Below are positions 17,559 through 26,719 of a DNA stretch of 64,000 nt, piece after piece. A program made the position numbers and the translations under genes. How positions within the stretch are numbered: position 1 is the stretch's first letter; each line of letters opens with the position of its first letter. This DNA is from Halobacteriovorax sp. JY17. Its GTDB lineage: Bacteria; Bdellovibrionota; Bacteriovoracia; Bacteriovoracales; Bacteriovoracaceae. Below the pieces are notes generated by a model that worked only from the letters and a program-made list of their open reading frames with translations, was not told the origin of the DNA and ran no database searches. Location: NCBI RefSeq assembly GCF_002753895.1, contig NZ_NJER01000001.1, positions 496,001 through 560,000 of the forward strand, written 5' to 3'.

Positions 17559-17821
17559 CGGATACTTCTATTATCTTCAGAAGCTTGGAGTTCTTCAGCT
17601 TCTTCCTTTTTTAATGCGCTGCTCTTTAGACCAATACTATCTTCAATAATCATAGTTTCTTGTTTAGGAGCAATCTTCTTCTTTGGAGCTAGAACTTGCC
17701 ATTGGCTAAGCTCCACATTCTCTGAAGCGCTTCTTAGACTACTGAGCTCGTCTTGCATGGAGATTTCCGCAAAAATATTAATACTTAATAAGAAAATTAG
17801 GGTTGAAGCCTTGCCTAGCAT
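17543..17821 (-). CDS. Small secreted protein, unknown
   Basis: 92 residues with a signal peptide (MLGKASTLIFLLSINIFA) and a short charged mature part rich in Glu, Lys and Ser. GAGGA precedes the ATG. No family recognised. It converges with the exopolysaccharide operon, overlapping its end by 16 bases. The overlap and short length leave some doubt, but the signal peptide and ribosome site favour a real gene. Confidence 0.5.
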   Translation of the reverse strand: MLGKASTLIFLLSINIFAEISMQDELSSLRSASENVELSQWQVLAPKKKIAPKQETMIIEDSIGLKSSALKKEEAEELQASEDNRSIRYRSR

Positions 17822-17896
17822 TGATTCCTCAGTTAAAACTCAAAACTGTTTAAATACATATATTTATTATGACAAAACTCATGGAATCTAGCAACA

Positions 17897-18943
17897 ATGT
17901 CTGATGTGGATTTAAAATTAAGTAATTACGATTTCGACCTTCCAAAAGAGCTCATTGCTGAGAGACCGATTCCTGGAAGGCATAATTCTAAACTCCTAGT
18001 TTATAAACTCAAGTCTAACGAAATTATTCACGACTACTTCTATAATCTCCCAAATTACTTACCAGAGAACTCTTTACTCGTTGTAAATCAGAGCAAGGTC
18101 TTTCCATGTAGACTTATTGGAAAGAAGAAGACTGGTGGTAAGTGTGAGATTTTTCTTCTTACAACAGAGGGTGATGAGCGCGGATTTTATAAAGCTCTTA
18201 TTAAAACAAGTTCTAAGAAAAATATTGGTGATGAGTACTTCTTTGAAGATGGATTAGTGGCCACTGTTAGAGATATCGATGATGGCAATTTCTTTGTCTC
18301 TTTTAATCGTGACAACCTCTTAAGCTATCTTGAAAGCTTCGCAAAGATACCGATTCCTCCTTATATTAGAAATGGAGAAAGCGACGAGTCTGATAAATTA
18401 GATTATCAAACAGTCTTTGCTAAAGAAGTTGGTAGTGTCGCAGCTCCAACTGCAGGACTTCATTTTACAGAAGATGTCTTTAAGGGTCTTGCTAAAAAAA
18501 ATATTGAGCGAGCAGAAGTTACACTTCACGTAGGTCTTGGAACATTTGCTCCTGTAAAGACGGATAATCTCTCTGATCATAAAATGCATTCTGAAAGATT
18601 CTTTGTAGATTCAGAAAATAAGAATAAAATTTTAAACCATAAGAAAATATTTGCAGTGGGGACAACTTCTCTAAGAGTTCTTGAGAGTTGTCACAATGGT
18701 AGTGAGTTTGAAATCACTCCTGGTGAAATTAAGGAGACCAGTATCTTCTTGCATCCTGGAGTTTCGGTAAATTCTATCAATGGCCTTATCACAAACTTTC
18801 ATTTGCCAAAGTCAACGCTACTAATGCTTGTGAGCTCACTCATTGGAAGAGAGAAAACTTTAGAGCTATACCAAGAGGCCATTGCAAATGAGTACCGCTT
18901 TTTTTCTTATGGTGACTCCATGTTAATTTTGAGGGAAGAATGA
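17897..18943 (+). CDS. queA: tRNA preQ1(34) S-adenosylmethionine ribosyltransferase-isomerase QueA
   Basis: Transfers the ribosyl moiety of SAM to 7-aminomethyl-7-deazaguanine in tRNA, giving epoxyqueuosine. The 348-residue length is standard. Family signatures: LPKELIAERP near the N-terminus, LLVVNQSKVFPCRL, GSVAAPTAGLHF, LHVGLGTFAPV and FHLPKSTLLMLV. First gene of a queuosine/secretion cluster found in many proteobacteria (queA-tgt-yajC-secD-secF). Its stop overlaps the tgt start (ATGA). Confidence 0.97.
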   Translation: MSDVDLKLSNYDFDLPKELIAERPIPGRHNSKLLVYKLKSNEIIHDYFYNLPNYLPENSLLVVNQSKVFPCRLIGKKKTGGKCEIFLLTTEGDERGFYKALIKTSSKKNIGDEYFFEDGLVATVRDIDDGNFFVSFNRDNLLSYLESFAKIPIPPYIRNGESDESDKLDYQTVFAKEVGSVAAPTAGLHFTEDVFKGLAKKNIERAEVTLHVGLGTFAPVKTDNLSDHKMHSERFFVDSENKNKILNHKKIFAVGTTSLRVLESCHNGSEFEITPGEIKETSIFLHPGVSVNSINGLITNFHLPKSTLLMLVSSLIGREKTLELYQEAIANEYRFFSYGDSMLILREE

Positions 18944-20058
18944 CAACTATTTATGAAAATATAGCATATGACGGAAAGGCCAGAGCGGGAGTCGTTAAGA
19001 CTGCTCATGGTGATATTGAAACGCCAATTTTTATGCCTGTTGGAACAAGAGCCTCTGTAAAGTGTATGTGGCAGCATGAGCTTGATGAAATCGGAGCGCA
19101 AATAATTCTTGGAAATACTTACCATCTCTACCTTCGTCCTGGGCACGAGCTGATCGAAAAAGTTGGTGGAGGGTTACACGGATTTATGAATTGGCAAAAA
19201 CCTATTCTAACGGATAGTGGTGGCTATCAAGTCTTCTCCCTTTCTTCAATGAATAAGCTTTCTGAAGAAGGTGTTCGTTTTCAGTCTCATATCGACGGCT
19301 CTTATCATATGATCTCTCCTGAGAAATCGATGGAAATTCAAAGGGCCCTTGGAAGTGATATTGTCATGAACTTTGATGAGTGTCCTGCTCTTCCGGCGAC
19401 AAAAGATCGTCTTAGAGAGAGTATGGAATTAACTCTTCGCTGGGCCAAGAGATGCAGAGATTTTGAACTCAAAGATCATCAAAACCTCTTTGGAATCATT
19501 CAGGGCGGACTTCATCTAGATCTTAGAACAGAGTGTATGGAGAGGCTTACTGAAATGGACTTTGAAGGATACGCCATTGGTGGACTTAGCGTTGGAGAGA
19601 AGAACGAGGAGATGGTGGAATTCTGTGCAGACTTTGTTCACACTATGCCTAAGGATAAACCGCGCTACTTAATGGGAGTAGGAAAGCCTCTTGATATTTT
19701 AACAGGAATAAAGAATGGTCTGGATATGTTTGACTGCGTTCTTCCTACAAGAAATGCTCGCAACGGCCAATTTCTAACCCATCATGGACCACTCAATATA
19801 AAGAAAGAGCGCTTTAAAGAAGACCCTGGAGCTCCAGACCCGGACTGTTCATGCAAGGTGTGTAGCACATACTCAAGATCATATATTAGACATCTCTATA
19901 ATACGGGTGAATATCTTGCGGGACAGCTTATAAGTTACCATAACTTACACTTCTTCTTGGATATGACAAAGCAGGCCAGAGCACATATTATTGCAGGAAC
20001 GTTTGACGAATATTATAAGAACTTTTATAACAACTACACATCAAATCAATGGGTTTAG
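18940..20058 (+). CDS. tgt: Queuine tRNA-ribosyltransferase (tRNA-guanine transglycosylase)
   Basis: Exchanges guanine-34 for preQ1 in GUN tRNAs, the step before QueA. Signatures: DSGGYQVFSLS (substrate-binding Asp), MNFDECP, IQGGLHLDLR, GGLSVGEK, FDCVLPTRNARNG (nucleophile Asp region) and the zinc site DCSCKVC with the later His in SYHNLHF. 372 residues, full length. Four-base overlap with queA indicates coupling. Confidence 0.97.
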   Translation: MTTIYENIAYDGKARAGVVKTAHGDIETPIFMPVGTRASVKCMWQHELDEIGAQIILGNTYHLYLRPGHELIEKVGGGLHGFMNWQKPILTDSGGYQVFSLSSMNKLSEEGVRFQSHIDGSYHMISPEKSMEIQRALGSDIVMNFDECPALPATKDRLRESMELTLRWAKRCRDFELKDHQNLFGIIQGGLHLDLRTECMERLTEMDFEGYAIGGLSVGEKNEEMVEFCADFVHTMPKDKPRYLMGVGKPLDILTGIKNGLDMFDCVLPTRNARNGQFLTHHGPLNIKKERFKEDPGAPDPDCSCKVCSTYSRSYIRHLYNTGEYLAGQLISYHNLHFFLDMTKQARAHIIAGTFDEYYKNFYNNYTSNQWV

Positions 20059-20082
20059 ACCCCATAAATTAAGGACGCACAC

Positions 20083-20430
20083 ATGTTAGACTTACTTTTT
20101 ACTCCAGTATTAGCACAAGAAGCAGCTGCAGCAGCTGGACAACCAAATGCACTAAGCTCATTTCTTCCAATGATTGCTGTTTTTGGTATTTTCTATTTTC
20201 TTATGATTAGACCACAAGCTAAGAAAGCAAAAGAAGAGCAAGCAATGCTTAGCCAACTTGGTAAAGGTGAGGAAATTTTTACTAAATCAGGGCTTTTTGG
20301 AACTATCACTGGAATTACTGATAAGATCATCACTCTTGAAGTTGCTGAAGGAACTAAAGTAAAAGTTCTAAGAAGCCATATTGGTGGAAAGGCCTCTTCA
20401 ATCTTCGATAAGAAAGAAGATAAGAAATAA
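20083..20430 (+). CDS. yajC: Sec translocon accessory protein YajC
   Basis: 115-residue inner-membrane protein with one membrane segment (FLPMIAVFGIFYFLMI) followed by RPQAKKAKEEQ and a small cytoplasmic beta domain (GTITGITDKIITLEVAEG). YajC associates with SecDF during protein export. It lies between tgt and tatA/secD as in many Gram-negative genomes. Confidence 0.93.
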   Translation: MLDLLFTPVLAQEAAAAAGQPNALSSFLPMIAVFGIFYFLMIRPQAKKAKEEQAMLSQLGKGEEIFTKSGLFGTITGITDKIITLEVAEGTKVKVLRSHIGGKASSIFDKKEDKK

Positions 20431-20439
20431 GAGGTAAGT

Positions 20440-20706
20440 ATGTTTGGAATCGGCGGAGCTGAGTTACTAGTAATCTTTCTTTTTGCACTTCTCTTTATTG
20501 GTCCAAAGAAGCTCCCAGAGCTTGCAAGGGGCCTTGGTAAAGGGATTCGTGAATTTCAAAAAGCCAAAGATGATCTCTTTGATCAAGTAAATGCTTCTGC
20601 CGATGAGCAGAAAAAATCTCAAAATTCGAGCAATGATGACGCGACAAGTGAAGTCATTGCTGAATCAAGCGACAATAAAAAACCTTCAGACGATTCTAAC
20701 GCCTAG
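20440..20706 (+). CDS. tatA: Twin-arginine translocase TatA/TatB-family subunit
   Basis: 88 residues: short N-terminal membrane helix ([19 protein letters not shown]), the hinge [17 protein letters not shown], an amphipathic helix and an acidic Ser/Asp-rich tail. The FxGPKKLPxLxRxLG hinge is diagnostic. TatA and TatB are hard to separate by sequence; the length fits TatA. tatC is not in the window. GAGGT lies upstream of the ATG. The window encodes probable Tat substrates (DUF1501-like protein, M48 lipoprotein). Confidence 0.9.
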   Translation: MFGIGGAELLVIFLFALLFIGPKKLPELARGLGKGIREFQKAKDDLFDQVNASADEQKKSQNSSNDDATSEVIAESSDNKKPSDDSNA

Positions 20707-20733
20707 CCACCAATCTAATTATTTTGGTGGTTT
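20707..20733 (+). terminator. Weak hairpin between tatA and secD
   Basis: CCACCAA (20707-20713) pairs with TTGGTGG (20724-20730) around a 10-base loop; only a short T run follows. It may be an attenuating or processing hairpin and need not terminate fully. Confidence 0.4.
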
Positions 20734-20844
20734 GCCACTTCAATCATTGCTTTTTTACAAAGTTATCCTCTATACTTTTAAGTGATTAAAATCTTATGCT
20801 TAATTTTGGCGTTCTCGCCTATAAAATCCTATGAGGAGTATTGA

Positions 20845-22557
20845 ATGAAAAGAAGCTGGTGGTATCGCTTTATTTTCCTAATTATTGTCGCTGTAACATC
20901 TGTAGTAATTATTCTACCTACGGCTTTAGACTTTCAAGAGGAGAGTAATTACCCTGTAAAATCGAAGATTAACCTAGGCCTTGATCTCCAGGGTGGTCTC
21001 TATATGATTCTTGGAATTGATTTCAAGAAAGTATATAAAGATGAAGTTAAAGGTTATACAAGAAAAGTAGAGTCTCTCTTAGCTGATAATGGAATAGCTT
21101 CTACAATTGGGTCCCTTTCCGTTATAGATGAGTTCGACCCAATGATGACTCTAAACCTAGCAAACGCTAGTGATATGGAAGCTTCAAAGGCCAAGATTCA
21201 TGAGTTCTACCAAGGATATATTAGAATTACTGGTGACACAGGGGCTCAGCTACAACTTGCACTCACAAAAGTTTTAAAGACTCAGATTGAAGAACAATCT
21301 GTTTCAAAGTCAATTGAAGTAATTAGAAATAGAATTGATGAATTTGGTGTTACTGAGCCAGAAATTATCTCACAAGGTAATGATAGAATCATCATTCAAC
21401 TTCCTGGTGTTAAAGATATTGAAAGAGCGAAAGATCTTATTGGTAAGACAGCGAAGCTAACATTCAATCTTGTTAACAACGAAGTTGCTCCTACAACGAT
21501 TCAAGACTGGATTACAAAAGCGGAAGCTTCTGGGATTGTCTTTAAGAAAGGTGATAGATTTTCATCTTATCTCGCAAAACTTAACGAGCATTTAAAACAA
21601 GAAAAGCTTCTACCTTCTGGTTGGATTCTTGCTTTTGAAAAAACTGTTAACAAGCTTACAAATGAACTTGAGTCTAAGATTCCTTACCTTGTTGAAGAAA
21701 ATACAACACTTACTGGTGAAGCCCTTCAAGACGCTAGAGTTCAGATCGATCAACAAAAGAATGAGCCGTATGTTTCTCTTGAATTCAAATCTGCGGGAGC
21801 AAAACTATTTGAAACTATTACTGGTGAAAATATTGGAAGACAACTTGCTATCATTCTAGATGGTAACGTTTATAGTGCTCCAAATATTCAAACAAGAATT
21901 GGTGGCGGTAGAGCGCAAATTACTCTTGGGTCCGGTGGATTCAATAGAGTGATGAAAGAGGCCCGTGACCTTGCCCTAGTTCTTAGAGCTGGTGCACTTC
22001 CTGTCCAGCTAGATTTTCTAGAGCAAAGAACGGTTGGTCCATCTCTTGGACACGATTCAATTGATAAAGCTCGTTTTGCTTCATTAGTTGCATGTCTTAT
22101 TGTCTTTGGATTTATTCTAATTTACTACAGAGTGAGTGGGGCTATTGCCATCGTCACTCTTGGGTTAAACGTTATTCTTGTTATAGCTTGTCTTGTTGGG
22201 CTTGAGGCAACTCTAACGTTACCGGGGATTGCAGGTATTGCTCTTACTATTGGTATGGCGGTAGATGCGAATATTATTATCTATGAAAGGATTCGAGAAG
22301 AGATAAGAAAAGGTGTGAGTAACTATAAGGCTGTTGAAAGTGGTTTTGAATCAGCTTTCTGGACAATTATTGATGCAAACATCACAACAGCTCTTGCTGG
22401 TTTCTGTCTTCTTAACTTTGGTACAGGTCCAATTAGAGGATTTGCTGTAACTCTACTTATCGGTATTTTTGCAACGGTTTATACTGCGTACTTTGCTGGT
22501 AAATTACTATTTGAATTCTACATGGACAAAGTTCAAGGAGAAGACCTAAGTATTTAG
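20845..22557 (+). CDS. secD: Protein translocase subunit SecD
   Basis: 570 residues. One N-terminal membrane helix, the LGLDLQGG motif, a large periplasmic P1 domain, GGRAQITLG, then five C-terminal helices containing ALTIGMAVDANIIIYER, the proton-relay region of RND-related SecD. Uses the proton motive force to pull exported proteins from SecYEG. GAGGAG precedes the ATG. SecF follows 14 bases after the stop. Confidence 0.97.
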   Translation: MKRSWWYRFIFLIIVAVTSVVIILPTALDFQEESNYPVKSKINLGLDLQGGLYMILGIDFKKVYKDEVKGYTRKVESLLADNGIASTIGSLSVIDEFDPMMTLNLANASDMEASKAKIHEFYQGYIRITGDTGAQLQLALTKVLKTQIEEQSVSKSIEVIRNRIDEFGVTEPEIISQGNDRIIIQLPGVKDIERAKDLIGKTAKLTFNLVNNEVAPTTIQDWITKAEASGIVFKKGDRFSSYLAKLNEHLKQEKLLPSGWILAFEKTVNKLTNELESKIPYLVEENTTLTGEALQDARVQIDQQKNEPYVSLEFKSAGAKLFETITGENIGRQLAIILDGNVYSAPNIQTRIGGGRAQITLGSGGFNRVMKEARDLALVLRAGALPVQLDFLEQRTVGPSLGHDSIDKARFASLVACLIVFGFILIYYRVSGAIAIVTLGLNVILVIACLVGLEATLTLPGIAGIALTIGMAVDANIIIYERIREEIRKGVSNYKAVESGFESAFWTIIDANITTALAGFCLLNFGTGPIRGFAVTLLIGIFATVYTAYFAGKLLFEFYMDKVQGEDLSI

Positions 22558-22571
22558 GTTTGGGGGAAATT

Positions 22572-23495
22572 ATGTTTGAAATAATTAGAAGTAATACAAG
22601 AATAAATTTCGTAAGTAAATTCTCTGTAACGGCCGTAGTGTCTTTACTACTTGTTGCGGTTTCAATATTTGGAATCGCCAGTAGAATGAATTACGGTGTA
22701 GACTTTAGAGGTGGAGCTGAAATCCAACTTAAGTTTACTGAGACAATTAACTTAGATAATCTTCGTAAAGATTTAAAAGATGCAGGCTTCAAGGGAATTG
22801 CTGCTCAAACAATTGGAGAGAGATCTCAGAATGAATTCCTTGTAAAAGTACAAGGTGATGAGACGAACCTTAACCAAATTACTGAGAAAGTTTCAGAAAC
22901 TCTTTTAAGTTCTTACGCAAGTAAAGGTGTTGAAGTTCGTAAAGTTGATATCGTTGGTCCAAAGGCCGGAGCTCAACTTAGAATCTCTGGATTCCAGGCG
23001 ATGCTTTGGGCGCTAATTGCGATCATGATTTATATCGGTCTAAGATTTGATTTTAAATATTCTCCAGGTGCAATCGTTGCTCTCTTTCACGACGTAACAA
23101 TTATTCTTGGTGTATTTTCTTTCTTCCACGTTGAATTTACTCTGCAAACTGTCGCGGCTCTTCTTGCTGTTATTGGTTACTCTGTGAATGATACAGTTAT
23201 CGTTTACGATAGAGTGAGAGAGCATGAAGATAAGAATCCATCTCTACCACTATCAAATCATATTAATAAGGCTGTTAATGAAACACTTTCAAGAACAATT
23301 ATGACTTCACTTACAACTCTATTTGTATCTGTTGTGATGTACTTCTTTGGCGGACTTGCTATTAAAGATTTCTTCTTAGCAATTTCTCTTGGTGTTCTAA
23401 TTGGTACTTATTCTTCAATCTTCGTTGCAGCTCCTGTAACTCTATTCTTTGATAGAATAAAAGGTGCTGAGGAGAAGAACGCTGCCAAAGCATAA
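22572..23495 (+). CDS. secF: Protein translocase subunit SecF
   Basis: About 307 residues from the ATG at 22572, preferred over an in-frame TTG at 22560 because GGGGGAA (22562-22568) is placed correctly for it. Signatures: YGVDFRGGAEI, the periplasmic loop, and IGYSVNDTVIVYDRVRE with the conserved Asp in the membrane. Partner of SecD in one complex. Confidence 0.97.
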   Translation: MFEIIRSNTRINFVSKFSVTAVVSLLLVAVSIFGIASRMNYGVDFRGGAEIQLKFTETINLDNLRKDLKDAGFKGIAAQTIGERSQNEFLVKVQGDETNLNQITEKVSETLLSSYASKGVEVRKVDIVGPKAGAQLRISGFQAMLWALIAIMIYIGLRFDFKYSPGAIVALFHDVTIILGVFSFFHVEFTLQTVAALLAVIGYSVNDTVIVYDRVREHEDKNPSLPLSNHINKAVNETLSRTIMTSLTTLFVSVVMYFFGGLAIKDFFLAISLGVLIGTYSSIFVAAPVTLFFDRIKGAEEKNAAKA

Positions 23496-24144
23496 GAACT
23501 CTCTACACTTTTTAATTTTACTATTGGGCCTTGGATTTTCTATTCTAGGCCCTTTGTCTTCCATTCTTGCTCAGGACGATTATACTGAAGATAGTGATGA
23601 TCATATTGAGGAATCTCTTACCGATTATAGAAAAGAAAACCAGAAGTTGGTTGAAAGTATTCAGAGAACTCATGGAAATGGCGCTAAGGGCGGAATGCCA
23701 AAAATAGACATGTCCCCAGATAAACTTAGGCCTTTAATTACTCAAATTAATTCGCAGTATTCGCGAATGAGTTACGAATCTTCTAGAGCGCAAATCGCTG
23801 AGAATATCTCCAAATCTCCTGCTAAAGGAATGACTAAAGTCTTCCCTAAGAGTGTAGACTTTATAACTCATTTACTAAGAGATAATAGGGCGCTTCTGTA
23901 CTTGCTAGATATGTTTAAAGATAAGAAGAAGCTTCTCTTCTTCTTTTTGGCGAACCTTTTTACCTTCATTCTAGGATTTATCTTAGCTAGAATGTCTTCA
24001 AAAGAATCTTCTATGGGGAAGAGGTTTATTCGATTTTTCTTTAGAAAGTTATTTATTTATGGACTTAGAATTTTTATTCTAATTTTCTTTTTCGGGACAG
24101 AGCTTGCCCCGACATTTAATATTTTTAAGGAAGTTTTTCTCTAA
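23464..24144 (+). CDS. Membrane protein downstream of secF, unknown
   Basis: Up to 226 residues. The GTG at 23464 overlaps secF by 32 bases; no ATG exists at the head of the frame and the true start may lie slightly downstream. An N-terminal hydrophobic signal (FLILLLGLGFSILGPL) ends near ILAQDD. It is followed by an acidic segment, a region with no recognised motif, then two membrane segments near the C-terminus (LLFFFLANLFTFILGFILA and FIYGLRIFILIFFF) separated by a basic loop. Co-transcribed with secDF by position. I do not recognise the family. Confidence 0.6.
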   Translation: MLRRRTLPKHKNSLHFLILLLGLGFSILGPLSSILAQDDYTEDSDDHIEESLTDYRKENQKLVESIQRTHGNGAKGGMPKIDMSPDKLRPLITQINSQYSRMSYESSRAQIAENISKSPAKGMTKVFPKSVDFITHLLRDNRALLYLLDMFKDKKKLLFFFLANLFTFILGFILARMSSKESSMGKRFIRFFFRKLFIYGLRIFILIFFFGTELAPTFNIFKEVFL

Positions 24145-25779
24145 TTAATCAAGAGCAGGCATACACCCAAATCTCTTATCTGCAGGTGAAACAGTAGTAG
24201 GGATTCCCACTTGATCAGAGCCAACATTTAATTCATTAGGGCGTCTGATAGTATAAATCTTTTGAGTCGATTTTCTGATATACGGATTATTGACATCAGC
24301 TGGCCAGTAGAAGTGAATAGTTTTCTGAGTGGCAGTTATCTCATCTGGAACATAGTGTTGATTATTTTCATAGTAGAACCAAATCTTCTTTAGAAGGTTC
24401 TCTCTAATTATCATAATATCTGTTGGTGCAAGAACTGGCTCGTTATCATTATTAGATAAGAGTTCAGCTTCTTTAACCGCCATATACATTCCTTCAGTAC
24501 TAACTCCTATAACTTCTTTTAAAATATTAAAGAGCTTGTCACTACTATTGTAGTGAGTCTGATTAGGGCAGAACGCCCTACCACTAACAGGATCAATCCA
24601 AGGAACCATATAGTAACCAAGATTTGGTGTGTTCCCATCAATATTAGGCATATTAGGCCAAGTGAGAAGTCCAAAAATATTAATTGTCTTTGTAATGCCG
24701 TAGTCATCTAAGAGTCTTTGCTGAATAGTATCGTTGATATCTGCTCTGGAGTCAGTGTTTTGATCAGCAAAACGGATATCAGATAAGTCCCAAAGGGCCA
24801 TATGTTGTGGAATGAGCTCTAGCCTGTCATAGAGAGGAGAGTCGTCATCACCAAATCTCGTTACATCGTGACAGAATAAGAACGGGTCACCTGGAGGAAG
24901 AGATGGTGGATTATTATTACTTGCAAAGTAGTAGTGTAGTCTTGCGGCATTTTCATAAATATTTCCCGCATCAACTTGAGTACCAGCTCTAGTTAAGCAA
25001 GTGTACTGGGAGATAGGCATAATTTTTAAAGGAGCTTCATCATTATCATTACCTGTACTATATTCAATTCTTCTAATTTGAAATGACTTACTCTTTGCAT
25101 TTGATCCAGAACCTTTCTCCTTAAGTGTTGCAACATATGTTTTATTAAGAGCAAGAGAAGAAATATTTGCTTTGAAACTATTTGAGCCTGATGCAATCTC
25201 TACAGATAGATCACTCGTTCCGTTTCCGTCATAGAGCTCTAGAAAGCATGCCGGACCTGTTAGCCCATCACTAATTTCACTATTACACCATTTGTCTAGA
25301 GACCCAAGTTCTTCATTTAATTCGACGTTAGGACCTAGTGTTGTATTAACAAAGAGAGTAGGTGTATCAACAGTCTGTGAAGCACAGAAGGATTCACAGT
25401 TGTTAATAATGTCTGGGACTCCGGCCTTACAGGCGCAGAAATCTTTCTTAATAAAAATCTCATCAGTAGGACGAGTAATCTTATCATCAATACAAACACC
25501 GATTGAATTTTCAGCGATTGTCTTATTACTTTCATTTTCTTCGCCTTCAAGAAGTTCTGCAAGATCTTCTGCTGAAGCAATAGAAGTCCCTTCTGGGCAC
25601 TCAGTAACACAGGTGTCACCAGTAGAGAGAAGAAAGAAGTCGTCTTCACAACCAAGAGCTCCTGAGCCTTGATTACTCGATTTGATAACTGGCTTTCCCT
25701 TACGACCATCACCGGATACACATGACGTTAGTCCTGCGAGTGTGATGAATAAAAGTAGGTAACCAATTATTTTCTTCAA
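24145..25779 (-). CDS. Cys-rich lipoprotein, unknown
   Basis: 544 residues. Start is TTG at 25779 with AAAGGA upstream. The lipoprotein signal MKKIIGYLLLFITLAGLTSC has a clear lipobox (LTSC). The first ~130 mature residues are rich in Cys (LGCEDDF, DTCVTECPEG, CACKAG, NNCESFC). An Ig-like beta segment follows, then a longer part with DPFLFCHDVTRF, GRAFCPNQTHYN and a terminal RFGCMPALD. Not recognised; probably specific to this lineage. It is a single gene, converging with the secDF operon end to end with no gap. Confidence 0.7.
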   Translation of the reverse strand: MKKIIGYLLLFITLAGLTSCVSGDGRKGKPVIKSSNQGSGALGCEDDFFLLSTGDTCVTECPEGTSIASAEDLAELLEGEENESNKTIAENSIGVCIDDKITRPTDEIFIKKDFCACKAGVPDIINNCESFCASQTVDTPTLFVNTTLGPNVELNEELGSLDKWCNSEISDGLTGPACFLELYDGNGTSDLSVEIASGSNSFKANISSLALNKTYVATLKEKGSGSNAKSKSFQIRRIEYSTGNDNDEAPLKIMPISQYTCLTRAGTQVDAGNIYENAARLHYYFASNNNPPSLPPGDPFLFCHDVTRFGDDDSPLYDRLELIPQHMALWDLSDIRFADQNTDSRADINDTIQQRLLDDYGITKTINIFGLLTWPNMPNIDGNTPNLGYYMVPWIDPVSGRAFCPNQTHYNSSDKLFNILKEVIGVSTEGMYMAVKEAELLSNNDNEPVLAPTDIMIIRENLLKKIWFYYENNQHYVPDEITATQKTIHFYWPADVNNPYIRKSTQKIYTIRRPNELNVGSDQVGIPTTVSPADKRFGCMPALD

Positions 25780-26103
25780 GCTCTATCCTTTAGTAGTTAT
25801 TAACTCATCGACATCTTGTCCTTATACTTGAATTCTTTCCTATTATTTTAGGCCCTTAATGCACTTTTTCCTTAGCTAATCTTAACTATATGTGATTTCA
25901 TATAGTTAACTGGTTGTGTGGTGATTTTAAATGAAGATAAACTACTCATAAAATGGGCATCTTTTGAGAAGATAAATTACCAAATAACAGTGAATTAGGT
26001 TTTTATAAAAAAATGATTTAAGCTATTTAGGAATTTGAAAAAGTGCCGATAGGCTACTTAATCATACAATAATGTAAGTTGAATGTTTCTAAAGGAGAGA
26101 CGT
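25780..26103. other. Intergenic region with a long inverted repeat
   Basis: About 320 bases between the lipoprotein gene and the HU gene, which diverge. AT-rich. It should carry both promoters, but no convincing -35/-10 pair stands out. The only clear structure is the perfect 11-base inverted repeat listed separately, and AAGGAG just before the HU start. Confidence 0.6.
25882..25909. promoter_or_regulatory. Perfect 11-base inverted repeat, candidate operator
   Basis: TTAACTATATG (25882-25892), a six-base spacer TGATTT, and CATATAGTTAA (25899-25909). It has no T run and lies in the divergent region between the lipoprotein and HU genes, so a protein-binding site is more likely than a terminator. 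Confidence 0.45.
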
Positions 26104-26409
26104 ATGACTAAGGCAGATCTTATTGCTGCGATTGAAAAGCAAGCTAATTTAACACATAAGCAAGCTGAATCAATCATCAACATTTGTTTCGATTCAATGA
26201 TCAAATCTCTTTATAACGACGAGAGAATTGAAATTAGAGGTTTCGGATCATTTGCAAATAGAAATTATAAAGCGTACGAGGGTAGGAATCCTAAGACTGG
26301 AAAAGTCGTAAAAGTTCCACCTAAGAAAGTACCTTTCTTCAAAGTTGGTAAAGAACTTAGAGAAATGGTTGACTCTGGTAAAGATAAATACGTTATTAGA
26401 GAAGCATAG
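26104..26409 (+). CDS. HU/IHF-family DNA-binding protein
   Basis: 101 residues from the ATG at 26104; AAGGAG is 8 bases upstream, whereas an ATG at 26083 lacks one. N-terminal helices MTKADLIAAIEKQ and SIINICFDSM, then the DNA-binding arm: RGFGSFANRNYKAYEGRNPKTG and PFFKVGKELRE. The GRNPKTG tip with its intercalating Pro is diagnostic. Nucleoid organisation and DNA bending. HU versus IHF cannot be decided; the RGFGSF and GRNPKTG wording is shared by both. Confidence 0.95.
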   Translation: MTKADLIAAIEKQANLTHKQAESIINICFDSMIKSLYNDERIEIRGFGSFANRNYKAYEGRNPKTGKVVKVPPKKVPFFKVGKELREMVDSGKDKYVIREA

Positions 26410-26459
26410 TCGTTTTTCTTAGACAACGCAGAACTAGCTGAAATAACGCGAGTTCTGTG

Positions 26460-26488
26460 TTGACATTTCTATTCGTATAAATCATTAT
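26460..26488 (+). promoter_or_regulatory. Sigma-70-type promoter for tRNA-Cys
   Basis: A consensus -35 TTGACA (26460-26465) is separated by 17 bases from CATTAT (26483-26488, 4 of 6 match to TATAAT). The tRNA begins 20 bases further on. Confidence 0.6.
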
Positions 26489-26508
26489 ACATTTTCACAG
26501 TCAAATGT

Positions 26509-26586
26509 GGTCAGATGCCAGAGTGGTCAAATGGCGCAGTTTGCAAAACTGTTGCATCATCGGTTCGAATCCGATTCTGACCTCCA
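26509..26586 (+). tRNA. tRNA-Cys (GCA)
   Basis: Cloverleaf: acceptor GGTCAGA pairs with TCTGACC, discriminator T and encoded CCA at 26584-26586. Anticodon stem GCAGT / ACTGT closes the loop TTGCAAA, anticodon GCA. T arm ATCGG-TTCGAAT-CCGAT. The U73 discriminator is typical of tRNA-Cys. The only tRNA found in the window. Confidence 0.95.
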
Positions 26587-26591
26587 TTTTT

Positions 26592-26621
26592 AAAAAAGCC
26601 AGCTTTATTGCTGGCTTTTTT
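26592..26621 (+). terminator. Rho-independent terminator after tRNA-Cys
   Basis: An A run precedes GCCAGC (26598-26603), the loop TTTATT, and GCTGGC (26610-26615), followed by TTTTTT. The A and T runs can extend the stem. Confidence 0.9.
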
Positions 26622-26719
26622 ATTATAATGAAAAGTCTAACTCTCTCTATGTAATAAAAGTCTAAATAATTCTCGCATATCTTTTTTCAATTGTTATAAT
26701 AAATAATTATTAACTACTG

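Noticed and set aside
17822-17896. PreQ1 riboswitch before queA
   Set aside because: The 75-base leader has no compact hairpin with the A-rich tail expected for a preQ1 aptamer.
25335-25721. 128-codon frame inside the Cys-rich lipoprotein gene
   Set aside because: Same strand, other frame, low-complexity Leu-rich translation with no start signal. The lipoprotein frame has a clear lipobox and full-length Cys pattern.
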